From positions 744,001 to 808,000 of the forward strand of contig BSDZ01000015.1 of the NCBI GenBank assembly GCA_030268105.1: DNA of 64,000 nucleotides, read 5' to 3'. Positions within the stretch are counted from its first letter, which is position 1, and every line of letters begins with the position of its first letter. The stretch is from Volvox africanus (taxonomy: Eukaryota; Chlorophyta; Chlorophyceae; Chlamydomonadales; Volvocaceae). The notes below the pieces were generated by a model. That model saw nothing but the letters and a program-made list of their open reading frames with translations, had not been told where the DNA came from and did not search any database. The translations under genes were made by a program, and so were the position numbers. This document shows positions 25,501-64,000 of the stretch, piece by piece.

Positions 25501-27040
25501 CATTTAGCACGGTATGTCAAATAACCCTGGCATGAAATGCCGGCTAACAACTGAGCCGCGCTGATTTGTAAGCCGGCATGTAGTGGTGGTGACATTATCG
25601 GGTGCTGAAGAGACAACCGGAGTGCATCCCTATGTATACGTGTGTTGGTTTCGGAGGAGGAGGAGGAATGCTTCTGTTTTCGTGCCATGCTTTTGGCGGA
25701 CGATGTTGTTGTTGTGTGCACCTCATCAGATCGGAACATACGTTAGACACATTCACGCCGTGTCCTGCAGTCGCTATCCACGGTCTGTACGTATTCCTGA
25801 CTCCGAATTCCCGCCTGCTTCCCTTCACCTTCCCATTTTACCGTCTACCACCGACTGACTTTCATCTCATCTGCTATTCTGCGCAGCAATGCAGCGACTT
25901 GCCCACCCGGTGAACCGGTGATCCACTTGCGCCCTCCCTTCCTGTCTCCCCCTCACCCCTCACCCCTCACCCCCGTAGGCCAAAGACCGGCATAACGGCA
26001 ACCTTCTGATTGACAGTGAGGGCCACCTGGTGCACATCGACTTCGGGTTCATCATGGACATCAGCCCCGGCCACAATATGGGCTTCGAGTCGGCTGCCTT
26101 CAAGATGAGCCACGAGATGACGCAGCTGTTGGACCCTGGCGGCAAGCGCAACAGCGAGTCCTATATGCGCTTCCAAGAGGCCGTTGTGCGGGGCTACTTG
26201 GTGGTAGGTGCCTGAGGGTGTATCCCCACCTGACAGCCTTCCAAGCTATATGAAATCCGTGAACCAAGATTGCGTCATTACATAAAAAGTTATACTTTAT
26301 GGTATATGTGAGCCCATTCGTACGGGGACAGACGGAACTGTGATCGAAAGGGAATGAATCCCTTCAGAGAGCTGTATTCTATCAGTTGCGGAGTGGAGCG
26401 CGACTAGCTGGGGCCCCCGAGGCACTCACCCAGCACCAGCCAGGGTAAATCCGACAGGGTCCACTCCTCAGAGCGGATCTGTTCCTTATATAGTCGGGGG
26501 TTGAGCTATTCTCTCACCCTGCCTTCGCTCTTTCGAATTCATATGTCCTGTTGCTCATCTACTTCATATCCTGTCGAGGCGTTGTCGCTCTTTCTCCCTC
26601 TTTCTTTCTTCTCTCTCTCTCTCTCTCTCTCCCTCTCCCTCTCTTCTCTCACTCACTCACCCACCCACATACGCATACACACACACATACACATACACAT
26701 CAGACAGTTAACCATCGCGCTAGTAGTCACACAGACTCTTTCCCTACCACGGTTATGCACCCCTTACGGCTGTCTTCCTTACCCCCTTTCTGCTCCTTGA
26801 TCCCAGGCGCGGACCGTGGCCGAACCAATTATTGCCTCAGTAGCGCTGATGGCAGAGAGTGGCTTGCCCTGCTTCGGCTACGGCAAGCCGCTGGTCAACC
26901 TGCGCAAGCGCTTTCACCTGGAGATGACTGACGCGCAGGCGTCTGCCTACATGCGCATGCTCATAAGCGACTCCTATGACAAGTGGACCACTGGTTTCTA
27001 TGACTTTATTCAGAACATGCAAAACCGGATTCCTTACTGA
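10527..27040 (+). CDS. PI4KA: Phosphatidylinositol 4-kinase alpha (type III)
   Basis: Makes PI4P from phosphatidylinositol and ATP, mainly at the plasma membrane. The 25 exons are: 10527-10686, 10808-10866, 11156-11283, 11510-12437, 12657-13353, 13808-13993, 14279-14550, 14908-15072, 15330-15531, 15853-15925, 17805-18376, 18716-18930, 19230-19476, 19641-19905, 20015-20742, 21415-21623, 21957-22295, 22541-22755, 23089-23234, 23804-23967, 24194-24319, 24599-24723, 25262-25409, 25979-26203, 26807-27040. All phases close: 6828 bases, 2275 residues, slightly longer than plant or human forms (about 2000-2100). Landmarks: LLRNLWLYVALFGL, the PHAT-like VVFFLPQLVQ block, YFNKVTSIS, IFKVGDDCRQD (ATP-binding Lys about 2019), DRHNGN (D2126, N2131), HIDFGFI (D2144) and the terminal NLRKRFH...KWTTGFYDFIQ. 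Exon 4 carries Ala/Gly/Gln-rich linkers. Intron 3 is GC-AG. The start is the inner ATG; one at 10479 is in frame. Confidence 0.93.
11284..11509 (+). other. GC-AG intron (PI4KA intron 3)
   Basis: The upstream exon ends CTGCACAG and is followed by GCAAGC; the acceptor is TCTTTCCAG. Phase 2 joins exactly to give ILHR-VLYNKDVPVK in frame. The nearest GT alternative (AT|GTTCAC) has poor consensus and would delete residues. Confidence 0.7.
15988..17523. repeat. 1.5-kb interrupted CACAGA/CAGATA satellite in PI4KA intron 10
   Basis: Almost pure alternation of CACACAGACA and CACAGATA words fills most of intron 10 (15926-17804). Rarer variant words (ACGCATATACACAGA near 16066, 16208, 16394, 16817, 17018; ACATATACACA near 16270, 16705, 17365) recur at intervals, suggesting block duplication. 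The array lacks stop codons in most frames, so ORFs of more than 500 codons appear on both strands. They are artefacts of composition. Flanking exons 10 and 11 splice in phase across it. Confidence 0.95.
20757..20820 (+). repeat. GGGCT minisatellite in PI4KA intron 15
   Basis: About a dozen copies of a GGGCT pentamer with two GGGGT variants, starting 15 bases after the exon 15 donor. It is not the TTTTAGGG telomere repeat. Intron 15 (20743-21414) holds nothing else I recognise. Confidence 0.85.
23089..27040 (+). other. PI4KA: PI4KA catalytic-domain exons 19-25
   Basis: These seven exons encode the kinase core in unbroken frame: the lead-in helix and KVTSIS block (exon 19), the N-lobe with LEPDARRAKIKRELE (20), the ATP-binding IFKVGDDCRQDVLALQ (21), GCIPTGYGRGIIEVVP (22), the LYEIF helix and YAVASYLLQ (23), catalytic plus activation loops (24) and the C-lobe end (25). 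All catalytic residues expected of PI3/PI4 kinases are present, so the enzyme should be active. Confidence 0.92.
26597..26701 (+). repeat. CT-rich then CA-rich simple sequence in PI4KA intron 24
   Basis: A TCTC run of about 55 bases is followed by CACT and CACATA repeats. It lies in the last intron (26204-26806), well upstream of the TCCCAG acceptor. Confidence 0.8.
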
Positions 27041-29155
27041 GCCAGGGACAGCGGCCGTCTAGTTGGCTCAGGCTTGGTAGGCTGGCGGCCGCTAGCCTCT
27101 GAGACCAGGCAGGAGAGTAAACCTGGGGCACATGCCATGCAGTGGCGAATATTCCCTGAAATACGAAATCGGTTCCATTGAGCCAGTTTGTGGTGTACCG
27201 GCCCAACTGGGCTCAGTTCTGATGAGCTGCCCTGTTAGATGACCTGAGTCCTGGCTGCAGGACGGACGAAGTTTGGAAGATGAACGTAGTGCTGAACGCG
27301 CGCTGCCTCTTTAGCATGTTTTCTCTGTTTCCGTACTTTATCTAACTCGGTTCTATTTGCGGCGATGGTGTCCTTGTACCATGGAGTCCTGGTGAATGCG
27401 TGGACAGCAGCACAGGGAATTGAGACAATAAGCGGCGATGGTGCCCCTCTGTTGTCACTCTGCCGCATAAACGGAGACGAAGGTGGACCGACCAGATCTC
27501 GGGCTTCGTCTCCTTACTGAATTCGATAATGCTTATCTCCTGTCACAGGTGCTATGTATCACCAGGTACATTCTGACAGGTTGGATCTTGGATTGGCTTG
27601 CTGAGGTGAAGGTGATCAGCGTGGTCAGGCGCGCTGCTGCAGAGGAAGGCACACGGGGTTTTCAGCAGAGGAGCGCGTCCATAAAGGCACATTCCTCAAT
27701 ATCGCTGAAAATCCCGACATATCCGGGAATACGGAGAGATGATGAGCGAGGCCGCAACCTGAGCTACTTGGCGGCTGGATTGTGAGGCCTAAAGGAACCA
27801 AAGCGGGAAACAGTTGACGCGGTCCGCATCCTCCGTGCTTTGCGATTATGTCCGGGTTCTAGCCTGGGTGGGGGGTTTGGGTCTTTTTGGCAGGCAGGTA
27901 TTCGAACTCGAGAAAAGGAGGAGTTACATCATGACAAGAAGTTAGCTGTGCGGCGTGTCGCATATTCTCGTGACTGCGCTGTTGCATGATGGCTGCGGAT
28001 TATGCCGTGCAACGTTTCCCGCGAATATTATGCGGGAAGGGGGAAGGCGGGAACTCAAGAGTCCTGCATGCACGGTTGCCGTGCAAGTAGAGCCCGGCAA
28101 GCGACATTGGACAGATGGGGGCATGCCGGCGCCATACGAAGCCATCATTTGGACCTCGACTCTTCAACGGGAATTTGTTCTCTGGTGTGCTGTGCTGTGC
28201 TATACTTAAGTATTCCGTCTCTGGTACGCAGGTGATTTGTACATCCGCAAGTTCTTGTGGCTCATCCTACCTCCTCGATCTTTTACTTTTGTGAGCAGTG
28301 ATATTAAATAACTCGACTGCTATCCTCGGACTTCATACACTGCTGGACAACGTACCCGATACGTCGATTGGATAAGCTACCGAAGTCATGTCGTCTTGCA
28401 TGGCGCCAGGGCTTCGCTTCTTCTGGTAAGAAACAGGTTACGTTGGTGGTGCTGGCATGTACGGATAGCATAAATCCTGTTGGCATGTCACCGATGTTCC
28501 GCTAGATGACCCTGCACTCACGTACGCCCGATCTGCATTGATACATGTACGGCGGTGCTGTAGCTGAGTTGAACAAATACGCACACCTTTCCTGGAGAAG
28601 ATGCGGTCCCCATTGCAACACTTTCTATCTACGGAAAGCTGCCGAATGGTGTTTGTATGCATGCTCTAATCCTGCAGTTATTGTTTTCGTGGCTGTGATA
28701 ATGTATCTTGCATAAATACACCACTCGCTGGCTATGAGCGCACCTCAACTCTGAAGCGCACCCATCCATCCGCCCTAATCAAACTGGCTGCCGAGAAGTA
28801 GTTGCAGATACATTCGCGCGCGTCTAACCAGACCTAAACGCTCAAAGCCTGGAAAGGCCACATTTGGGAAAGGCACTTGCGATTGTCCTTTTTGCGATGG
28901 TCATACGTCGTACTTGCGATCATACACACCACCCTGTAACGCCGAAACGTACGTTTCTCGAGGAGCTCCAACTGACTGTGCGTACAGCATGTATGCCTGG
29001 CCCCGTATCCCATACCAAGCCAACTCGCATCGTCTCTTGCGTTAGTGCCGCTCCAATTAAATCTCTCTCTATATACGGCTCAAGCTCTGTCTAATTCCTT
29101 CGGCTCCAGCTTCCATTAATTGCAAGTGCAACTGGGAAACTTGGATAGCAGGTTC
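27041..29155. other. Convergent intergenic region, PI4KA / rhomboid
   Basis: Both genes end toward this 2.1-kb stretch, which must hold both 3' UTRs. ORFs at 27235-27468 (-) and 27483-27785 (+) are open for 77 to 100 codons but match no family I recognise and lack splice or start support. Nothing else stands out. Confidence 0.45.
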
Positions 29156-31741
29156 TTAGTCGCGTGTCCTGAACATCGGGAGGAGCGGCTTGTCGACCAC
29201 GCGTCCGTACTCCCAGCGGTACCGAGGCCCTATGAGCCAACAGCTAGCCGCGCCCGCCACAGCACCGCCCAAGTGGGCCCTGTGTACGACATCCATTATC
29301 AAAGGCAGATACAAAATCAGACAACATGGCTCATGAAAATGAGTGGCGATGGCGCAGTACAGTCAAAACCAGATTGTCAACAAAATCAGATTTGCATCAT
29401 AAATTCTGCCGGCTAAGTTACCCGGCCCCGACCTTCCAATCCTCATCAACAGGTTTGCCGTTGCCCGTTATGTCCGAATACGTGTAAATAATTTGCATTT
29501 CCCCCATCTAAAAGAAAGGCCCCCTTGTCCCTGAGCCTTGTAGCTTCAACCGTTCGACTATCCTTATGTCTTGTAAGTCACCCAAAGGCACACATCCAAT
29601 CACATCCAAACGCAAAGCTCAGTAAAGCCCACGCAACCCACATTTGGGAGATGTAGCCACCTGCCATGAACCCCAGGACCATGTTGATTGCCACAACCTG
29701 CATTTATACAATAGCGGGCAGTAACAGCAATGGGAGCAGCAGAACGGGCAGCTTCCCAGGAACTGCCCTGGAGCTGTAGGTGAAGGCTGGAGCACCTCAC
29801 CTCAGGCTCTTTAGAGCAAAGCAACAGCAACAGGAACATTCATAAGGTCTGCAAGGCTTCATACGTACCATAGAGCTGATGTGCTGAACATGTATATCGC
29901 TTACTCTGTGCGCATAAGATAATAAAAGAATAAGAAAGCAGTACCTGATGTTGCGATCAGGTGCCTGTGTATCTCGGTAATCATATCCCAACTGTATATC
30001 TTCCCACACCACCAGTCCAAGCACCCCAACAGATACCTTGATTCCTATTTCGGTTTACTACCGGGTGTTCACTACCGGGTTTCAGCCCATCCCAGATCCC
30101 CTAGGATTTCCCATCCTTGCCCCCCAGGCACCAGGAAGTTCTGACCCAACCATACGCAATCCCTCTGCATTCCCTTCGTCGCAATGCCCAGAACCCAACC
30201 TCATCCCGTACACCCCTCTACTCAACATCAAACCTGGTCTCTGAGGTTTCTAATTCTTAATCCCTTTGCGCAGGCAAAAGAGAACCTGCGTTTCTCAATT
30301 ACCTGCATGAGCCATGACGTGTCGCCGCGGTCCCATTCGATGAAGTGTCGGTTCCGCAGGCGGTACATCAGGTAGGCTGCAAAGAGACCAAATACGCCAC
30401 CTGCATGGCAACAGCGTCCCGCATGGCATGGTGCAAGGCCATTGGGTACGTCAATTGATGGGCCGGCCGCGCTGACCCGTGTAATTCAACCAGCTACATT
30501 CGGCAAGCTCTTTTCCATTACAGCTGTAACTTCGTCTGCAGCTCTCGCGTTCGTGAGGGCCCTTCGAGGTCCCCTAGGGTCTGTTGCTTAGTCTCAATGC
30601 AGAGGTACCCACCAGATGCACCAAACGACGCGGTAGCGAAGCTGCCAAAATGATACTGCGCCAAACCTCCCCCCATCACGGAGGTCACGTAGATTGCCGT
30701 GAACCGGCCCCGACCAGCAGCCGACTCCACGCCTGGACCCAACCAGTGGAGCGACAGCATGTTGGCCTGAGGGGCGGACGAGGTAAATGATGGCGACGGA
30801 AAGGGGTTAAAGAGGAAAAATAGAAATACTTAATAATAAATACGGGCATAAAGTCAAATATCCAGCACCTCAGTAAATCGTGAAAATGTGAAGCAATCAG
30901 TTTCCTGATAACCATAAGTGGCGAGAAGACTTAACCGTCTTTCGTAGGACTTGCGCTCTGCGCAGTGCTGTACGGCACCGCTGATCCATTCGTTCCAGTT
31001 CTAAGAATGCAAGTTCTCGTTATTTCCCGACTTCACGTGCAAGCTGGTGAGGTGGGAAGGGGACCGGTGTATCGCAGCAGTCGAATGCAGAGCTGGGAAG
31101 CCGCCTCTTTCCCTGGCCCCCTTCCTTTTGGCAGTGTCATCTGCTAGCCCGTCCCTGCGCCTCCCTGGCCTGCACATTGCCCGTGTCTACGATGACTGAG
31201 AAACAGGCCGCCGCACCAGGAGGTGGAGGAAATCTAGGTGGAGAAAGCCGCAGGTAAAAAGTCGGTACCACTCCCCCCGAGTGACTTGGTAGGGGATCAG
31301 GGCCATATTTGCCGCGACGCTGTGGTCAAAGTGGGTGAGGATGTACGTGGCGCAGTTGATGGCCAACAGGAGATTCGTGACTTGGCGGTCGGGTGAACCC
31401 GCTGCATTGCTTAAGTCGTTCATAGACGGAAGGTATCTCCTCCAGGACATATGCTGGACTCGCGAGGCGCTCCATGTTTGGGAGCGTCCGACAAAATGGG
31501 AACCACCGCATCCAACGGGTTTCGCGAGGACGCCCAACCCCCAAGGGGAACGAAAAGGCGATGAATTGCTGATCCGCGGCTGTGCTTCGACTGAATATTG
31601 TGGATCCTGGTAATGTGCGGAATTTGTTGCTGTGTACGATTGATTGTTGTCGGCATTTACTCCATGGGGAACTCCGTGACACCGCTCCGGGTTGCTTAAA
31701 CAGCGCAATACTAGCTGCGTACATCGTTTCCTTGTCTCCAT
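29156..31741 (-). CDS. Rhomboid intramembrane serine protease, organellar type
   Basis: Five exons: 31741-31217, 30766-30613, 30400-30303, 29697-29642, 29279-29156 (stop TAA). The phases close at 957 bases, 318 residues. A basic N-terminal stretch of about 120 residues rich in Ser/Arg suggests a plastid or mitochondrial transit peptide. The rhomboid core then follows: VTNLLLAINCATYIL (TM1), GEWYRLFTCGFLHLDFLHLL-ANM, TSVMGGGL, the catalytic FGASG (Ser226), GVFGLFAAYLMYRLRN, INMVLGF, and MAHLGGAVAG with catalytic His280, ending GPRYRWEYGRVVDKPLLP. Both members of the Ser-His dyad and the HxxN-type oxyanion region are present, so it should be active in cleaving transmembrane substrates within an organelle membrane. 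The C-terminal GPRY...VDKPLLP tail resembles plant plastid rhomboid-like proteins. It is divergent from COQ5 and convergent with PI4KA. Confidence 0.9.
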
Positions 31742-32677
31742 CGTTTAACTCAATATTTATGGGTGGTAACGCGCATAAGTATTACGCGTTTCCAGTCGTC
31801 TCGGACGCCCTTAACTCGCTCTGGCTTGCGTCAAAGCTTCCGCTAAAAATTGAACGGCCAATGCAAATATAATGGTTCGAATGAATACAAGTTTTTATTG
31901 TGGTTCCCGCAAGTGTGACATGCCGTACAACCAGCATGCCGTTCTAAAGGCACGGACCGCAAGCATCGCACAGTGGGCATGTCCCGCGTGATTGCGAGGA
32001 TCCACTAGAGGGATATTTCCGCTTAGGTCTCGCTATGGCGGAGTCCGTTGCTGGTAGATTGACATGTTGCATTATGCGCAGGTTATGGACGCCTTCTTGT
32101 GTGAGCGTTGACGTTTAGTACTAGCCGGCATTGTACCACAGAAACAATTCCACCATCAGATTAAAGCGCCAAGAGATGCCCGAGAGGGCTCAGGGAGCTC
32201 TGAGGTGTCAATCAAGTACAGTACAGTACGGTACAGTAATCAACCGATCAATCAAGCTGGGGCTCAACGAGGTCTCTATGCAGGCTTGCAATTGTCATGA
32301 ATCAACTGAGTGAGCAAGGGTGCCAGGGCCGTCTTTGCGCCAGAGGGTGGCAGCTGTATGGACACGAGAAGGCCACGGCAACACACCCTTTCTTCCCTTG
32401 CTGGCGTATTCTATTATGACCAGCGGTCATTATGACGAGCCCTAATGCAATAAAAACTACAGCTTCGCAAGGTAAACAAACCCACAATTGGATTGCTTCA
32501 TATGGACGCCAACGCCTGCGCCATCATGGGATGGTGGTTACGAAAAGGTCAGCAGCATCACCAAGAGGATGTCGTACAGGCGTTTTCAGTTAGGAACCCT
32601 GACTGGTAACCATCTTCAAATTGTGCAGGTCATTACAAGGCGGATTTCACGCTGACTTTAGCGCCAATCATATAAAA
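31742..32677. promoter_or_regulatory. Divergent intergenic region, rhomboid / COQ5
   Basis: These 936 bases separate two outward-facing start codons and must contain both promoters and 5' UTRs. It includes a short GTACA repeat near 32216-32239 and is AT-richer than the exons. I see no ORF worth calling. Confidence 0.45.
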
Positions 32678-35750
<3,073 letters not shown>

Positions 35751-36884
35751 GGCGGCGGAGCCATATGGGCTAAGGAACGCGAACACGTAGATAAGTCCGC
35801 ACCAGATGCGGAGTCGCTGACAACGGCTCTGTGGTTCACACGGGGGTTCTTGATGGACAGGCTGCTGTGCGGGAGCTGCAGTGTCAGTGAGACGCATAGA
35901 CCGGATCACTTGATGCATGAATGGGAGTGGACAGTCGACAGGCTGACGATCCAGTGCAGCAAAACACGTGCATGTGCATGTTAAGCCAAGCGCTTGTCTA
36001 GGGAGTGTAGATCACTCGGTAGAGGAGCTTGCAATGGAACGACAAAGCGGCACAGGATTGCAGGTGGCGAAGGGCAGGGGACAAATCATGTAAGCGTTAC
36101 CGGGTGGCATTGCTCACCAGCGGGCCCACTAACCCTGGCGGAGCCCTGCTCTTCTATGCTGCCCGAGGGACGCCCCGTGTTTGGCTCGTAGGGTACGACA
36201 AGCGCGGGTGTGCAGTTCTTGGGCAGGTGGTGCGGTACATGTCATGTGGTTATGTTGGTGCGTGATGTATGGTGGCAAGGGCCATGGTGACGGGAGGGTC
36301 AGGGACTTGGTTGATTCATATCCTCCTCATTCGTAACTTTGCATAATCTTCTAAAGGTATCGCTCGTGTCAGTCAAAGTTGGAGGAGAGGTCCATGAACA
36401 GGTGTTCCAGAGTAAAAAGTGATTGACAGCCTCAAGTGAGCTAGATGGATAAAGAGTTCCTTATCATATCCCGCCCCCGATGCGGCTCCCGCGCACCTTC
36501 CTTTTTGCGCGCAACAGAAGCCCTTGCCAAGGAGAAGAGAAATAATCCTGCTCCTGCTGCTGCCTCAGTCCCTCTCTCCGCTTGCACACAATTCGCATGG
36601 TTCTATAATTCGGGATCACCATGAAAACAGTGAATACTGAGGCAATGTGCCCCAACCTGCACACTGGCACCAGTCGCAACCCAACCGTCCTGCAGATTGC
36701 CGCAAGTTCCCGGCACCCCAAAACAGGCGAAGTTCACCACAGCTGCTAGAACACCTATAGAGCCTCAGGAGCACTCGCCCACACGCGCGGTCCTGAACCC
36801 TCGGCGGAAAAAGAAACCAATCCGATATCTCCTACCTAACAGCCCATCAGTGCTTGCCGCGTGCTTGCCACAACCCGTTTCAAG
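35751..36884. other. Convergent intergenic region, COQ5 / TRMT61A
   Basis: This stretch of 1.1 kb holds the two 3' UTRs. An 85-codon minus ORF at 36464-36721 has no family match or splice support. Nothing else is seen. Confidence 0.45.
36089..36093 (+). terminator. Candidate TGTAA poly(A) signal for COQ5
   Basis: TGTAA lies 339 bases after the COQ5 stop in the sense orientation. It is consistent with volvocine 3' end formation, but the match is short. Confidence 0.35.
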
Positions 36885-40410
<3,526 letters not shown>

Positions 40411-40788
40411 TTTGTCTGTGCGAACCAATTTATTTGGAATACAAAATTGGATGTGCGAGTGCACACGATAGACCTGGCAGCCTGACCAATAACCTTTACA
40501 CTGTAGTGCACTAGGATTTCGCACGGTGTAATGCCTGCATTTCAATGACTCCGGCACGGTTAGTATGGAGTGCAATGTTGAGAGACTGCAATGCAGTACG
40601 GGGGCATCTTAGACGGATCGATAGCACTTGCTTTTTGCAAGCCGAAAAGTCATATCGATTATGGTACCATTGATATTTTCTGATAACTAAACGAAGGACA
40701 GAAACATAACGCCTATGTGGGGAAGTTGGACTATGGTATTTTATTCATGTGACCATGTTAAAAAGCACTAGCGTTTGACTATATAACT
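40411..40788. promoter_or_regulatory. Compact divergent promoter, TRMT61A / dynein heavy chain
   Basis: Only 378 bases separate the two start codons, so a shared bidirectional promoter is likely. The sequence is AT-rich for the locus; TATATAACT directly abuts the dynein ATG and is therefore too close to be a TATA box. No other motif is claimed. Confidence 0.5.

Positions 40789-64000
<23,212 letters not shown>

Noticed and set aside
29797..30024. Exon-like piece reading YDYRDTQAPDRNIR in the rhomboid gene
   Set aside because: Exon 3 joins exon 4 directly in phase 0 and gives the normal rhomboid sequence; adding this piece would break the frame.
36464..36721. 85-codon minus ORF between COQ5 and TRMT61A
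   Set aside because: No family match, no splice support, and located in a region that must hold two 3' UTRs.

Overview
The window is nuclear DNA of a green alga, most likely a volvocine or other chlamydomonadalean. I infer this from GC-rich exons with G/C third positions, many introns with GTGCG/GTGAG donors, Ala/Gly/Gln-rich linkers inside otherwise conserved proteins, a candidate TGTAA poly(A) signal, and an axonemal dynein gene, which implies a motile cilium. The species cannot be fixed from this sequence. No prokaryotic operon, CRISPR array or virus is visible.

Layout, left to right. (1) About 1-3118 (+): 3' part of a GRDP/DUF1399-type gene. (2) 3119-7732: no convincing gene; a long 3' flank plus short coding-looking ORFs. 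(3) 7733-9446 (-): complete 3-exon Nudix hydrolase of the IPP-isomerase-like type. (4) 10527-27040 (+): 25-exon phosphatidylinositol 4-kinase alpha, modelled end to end at 2275 residues, with a 1.5-kb CACAGATA-type satellite in intron 10. (5) 29156-31741 (-): 5-exon rhomboid protease, organellar type. (6) 32678-35750 (+): 6-exon COQ5 (ubiquinone methyltransferase). (7) 36885-40410 (-): 7-exon TRMT61A (tRNA m1A58 methyltransferase catalytic subunit). (8) 40789-64000 (+): first 43 or so exons of a DNAH7-class monomeric inner-arm dynein heavy chain, running off the right edge inside the motor after AAA2.

Three neighbouring pairs are head-to-head: Nudix/PI4KA (1.08 kb apart), rhomboid/COQ5 (0.94 kb) and TRMT61A/dynein (0.38 kb), so each gap probably holds a shared promoter region. 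PI4KA/rhomboid and COQ5/TRMT61A are tail-to-tail. The genes do not form one pathway. They are housekeeping functions (phosphoinositide signalling, quinone synthesis, tRNA modification, organellar proteolysis) plus one ciliary motor.

The most unusual items are: an exon-sized antisense piece of an ALG1 mannosyltransferase inside dynein intron 17, beside a perfect 32-bp palindrome; three GC-AG introns with strong consensus; a tRNA-Ser-like relic inside an intron of the tRNA methyltransferase gene; a Gly-to-Ala change in the dynein AAA2 P-loop; and a roughly 60-residue low-complexity insertion inside the COQ5 Rossmann fold. I did not find a clear previously undescribed system. All exon models come from reading frames, splice consensus and remembered family alignments, without transcript data.
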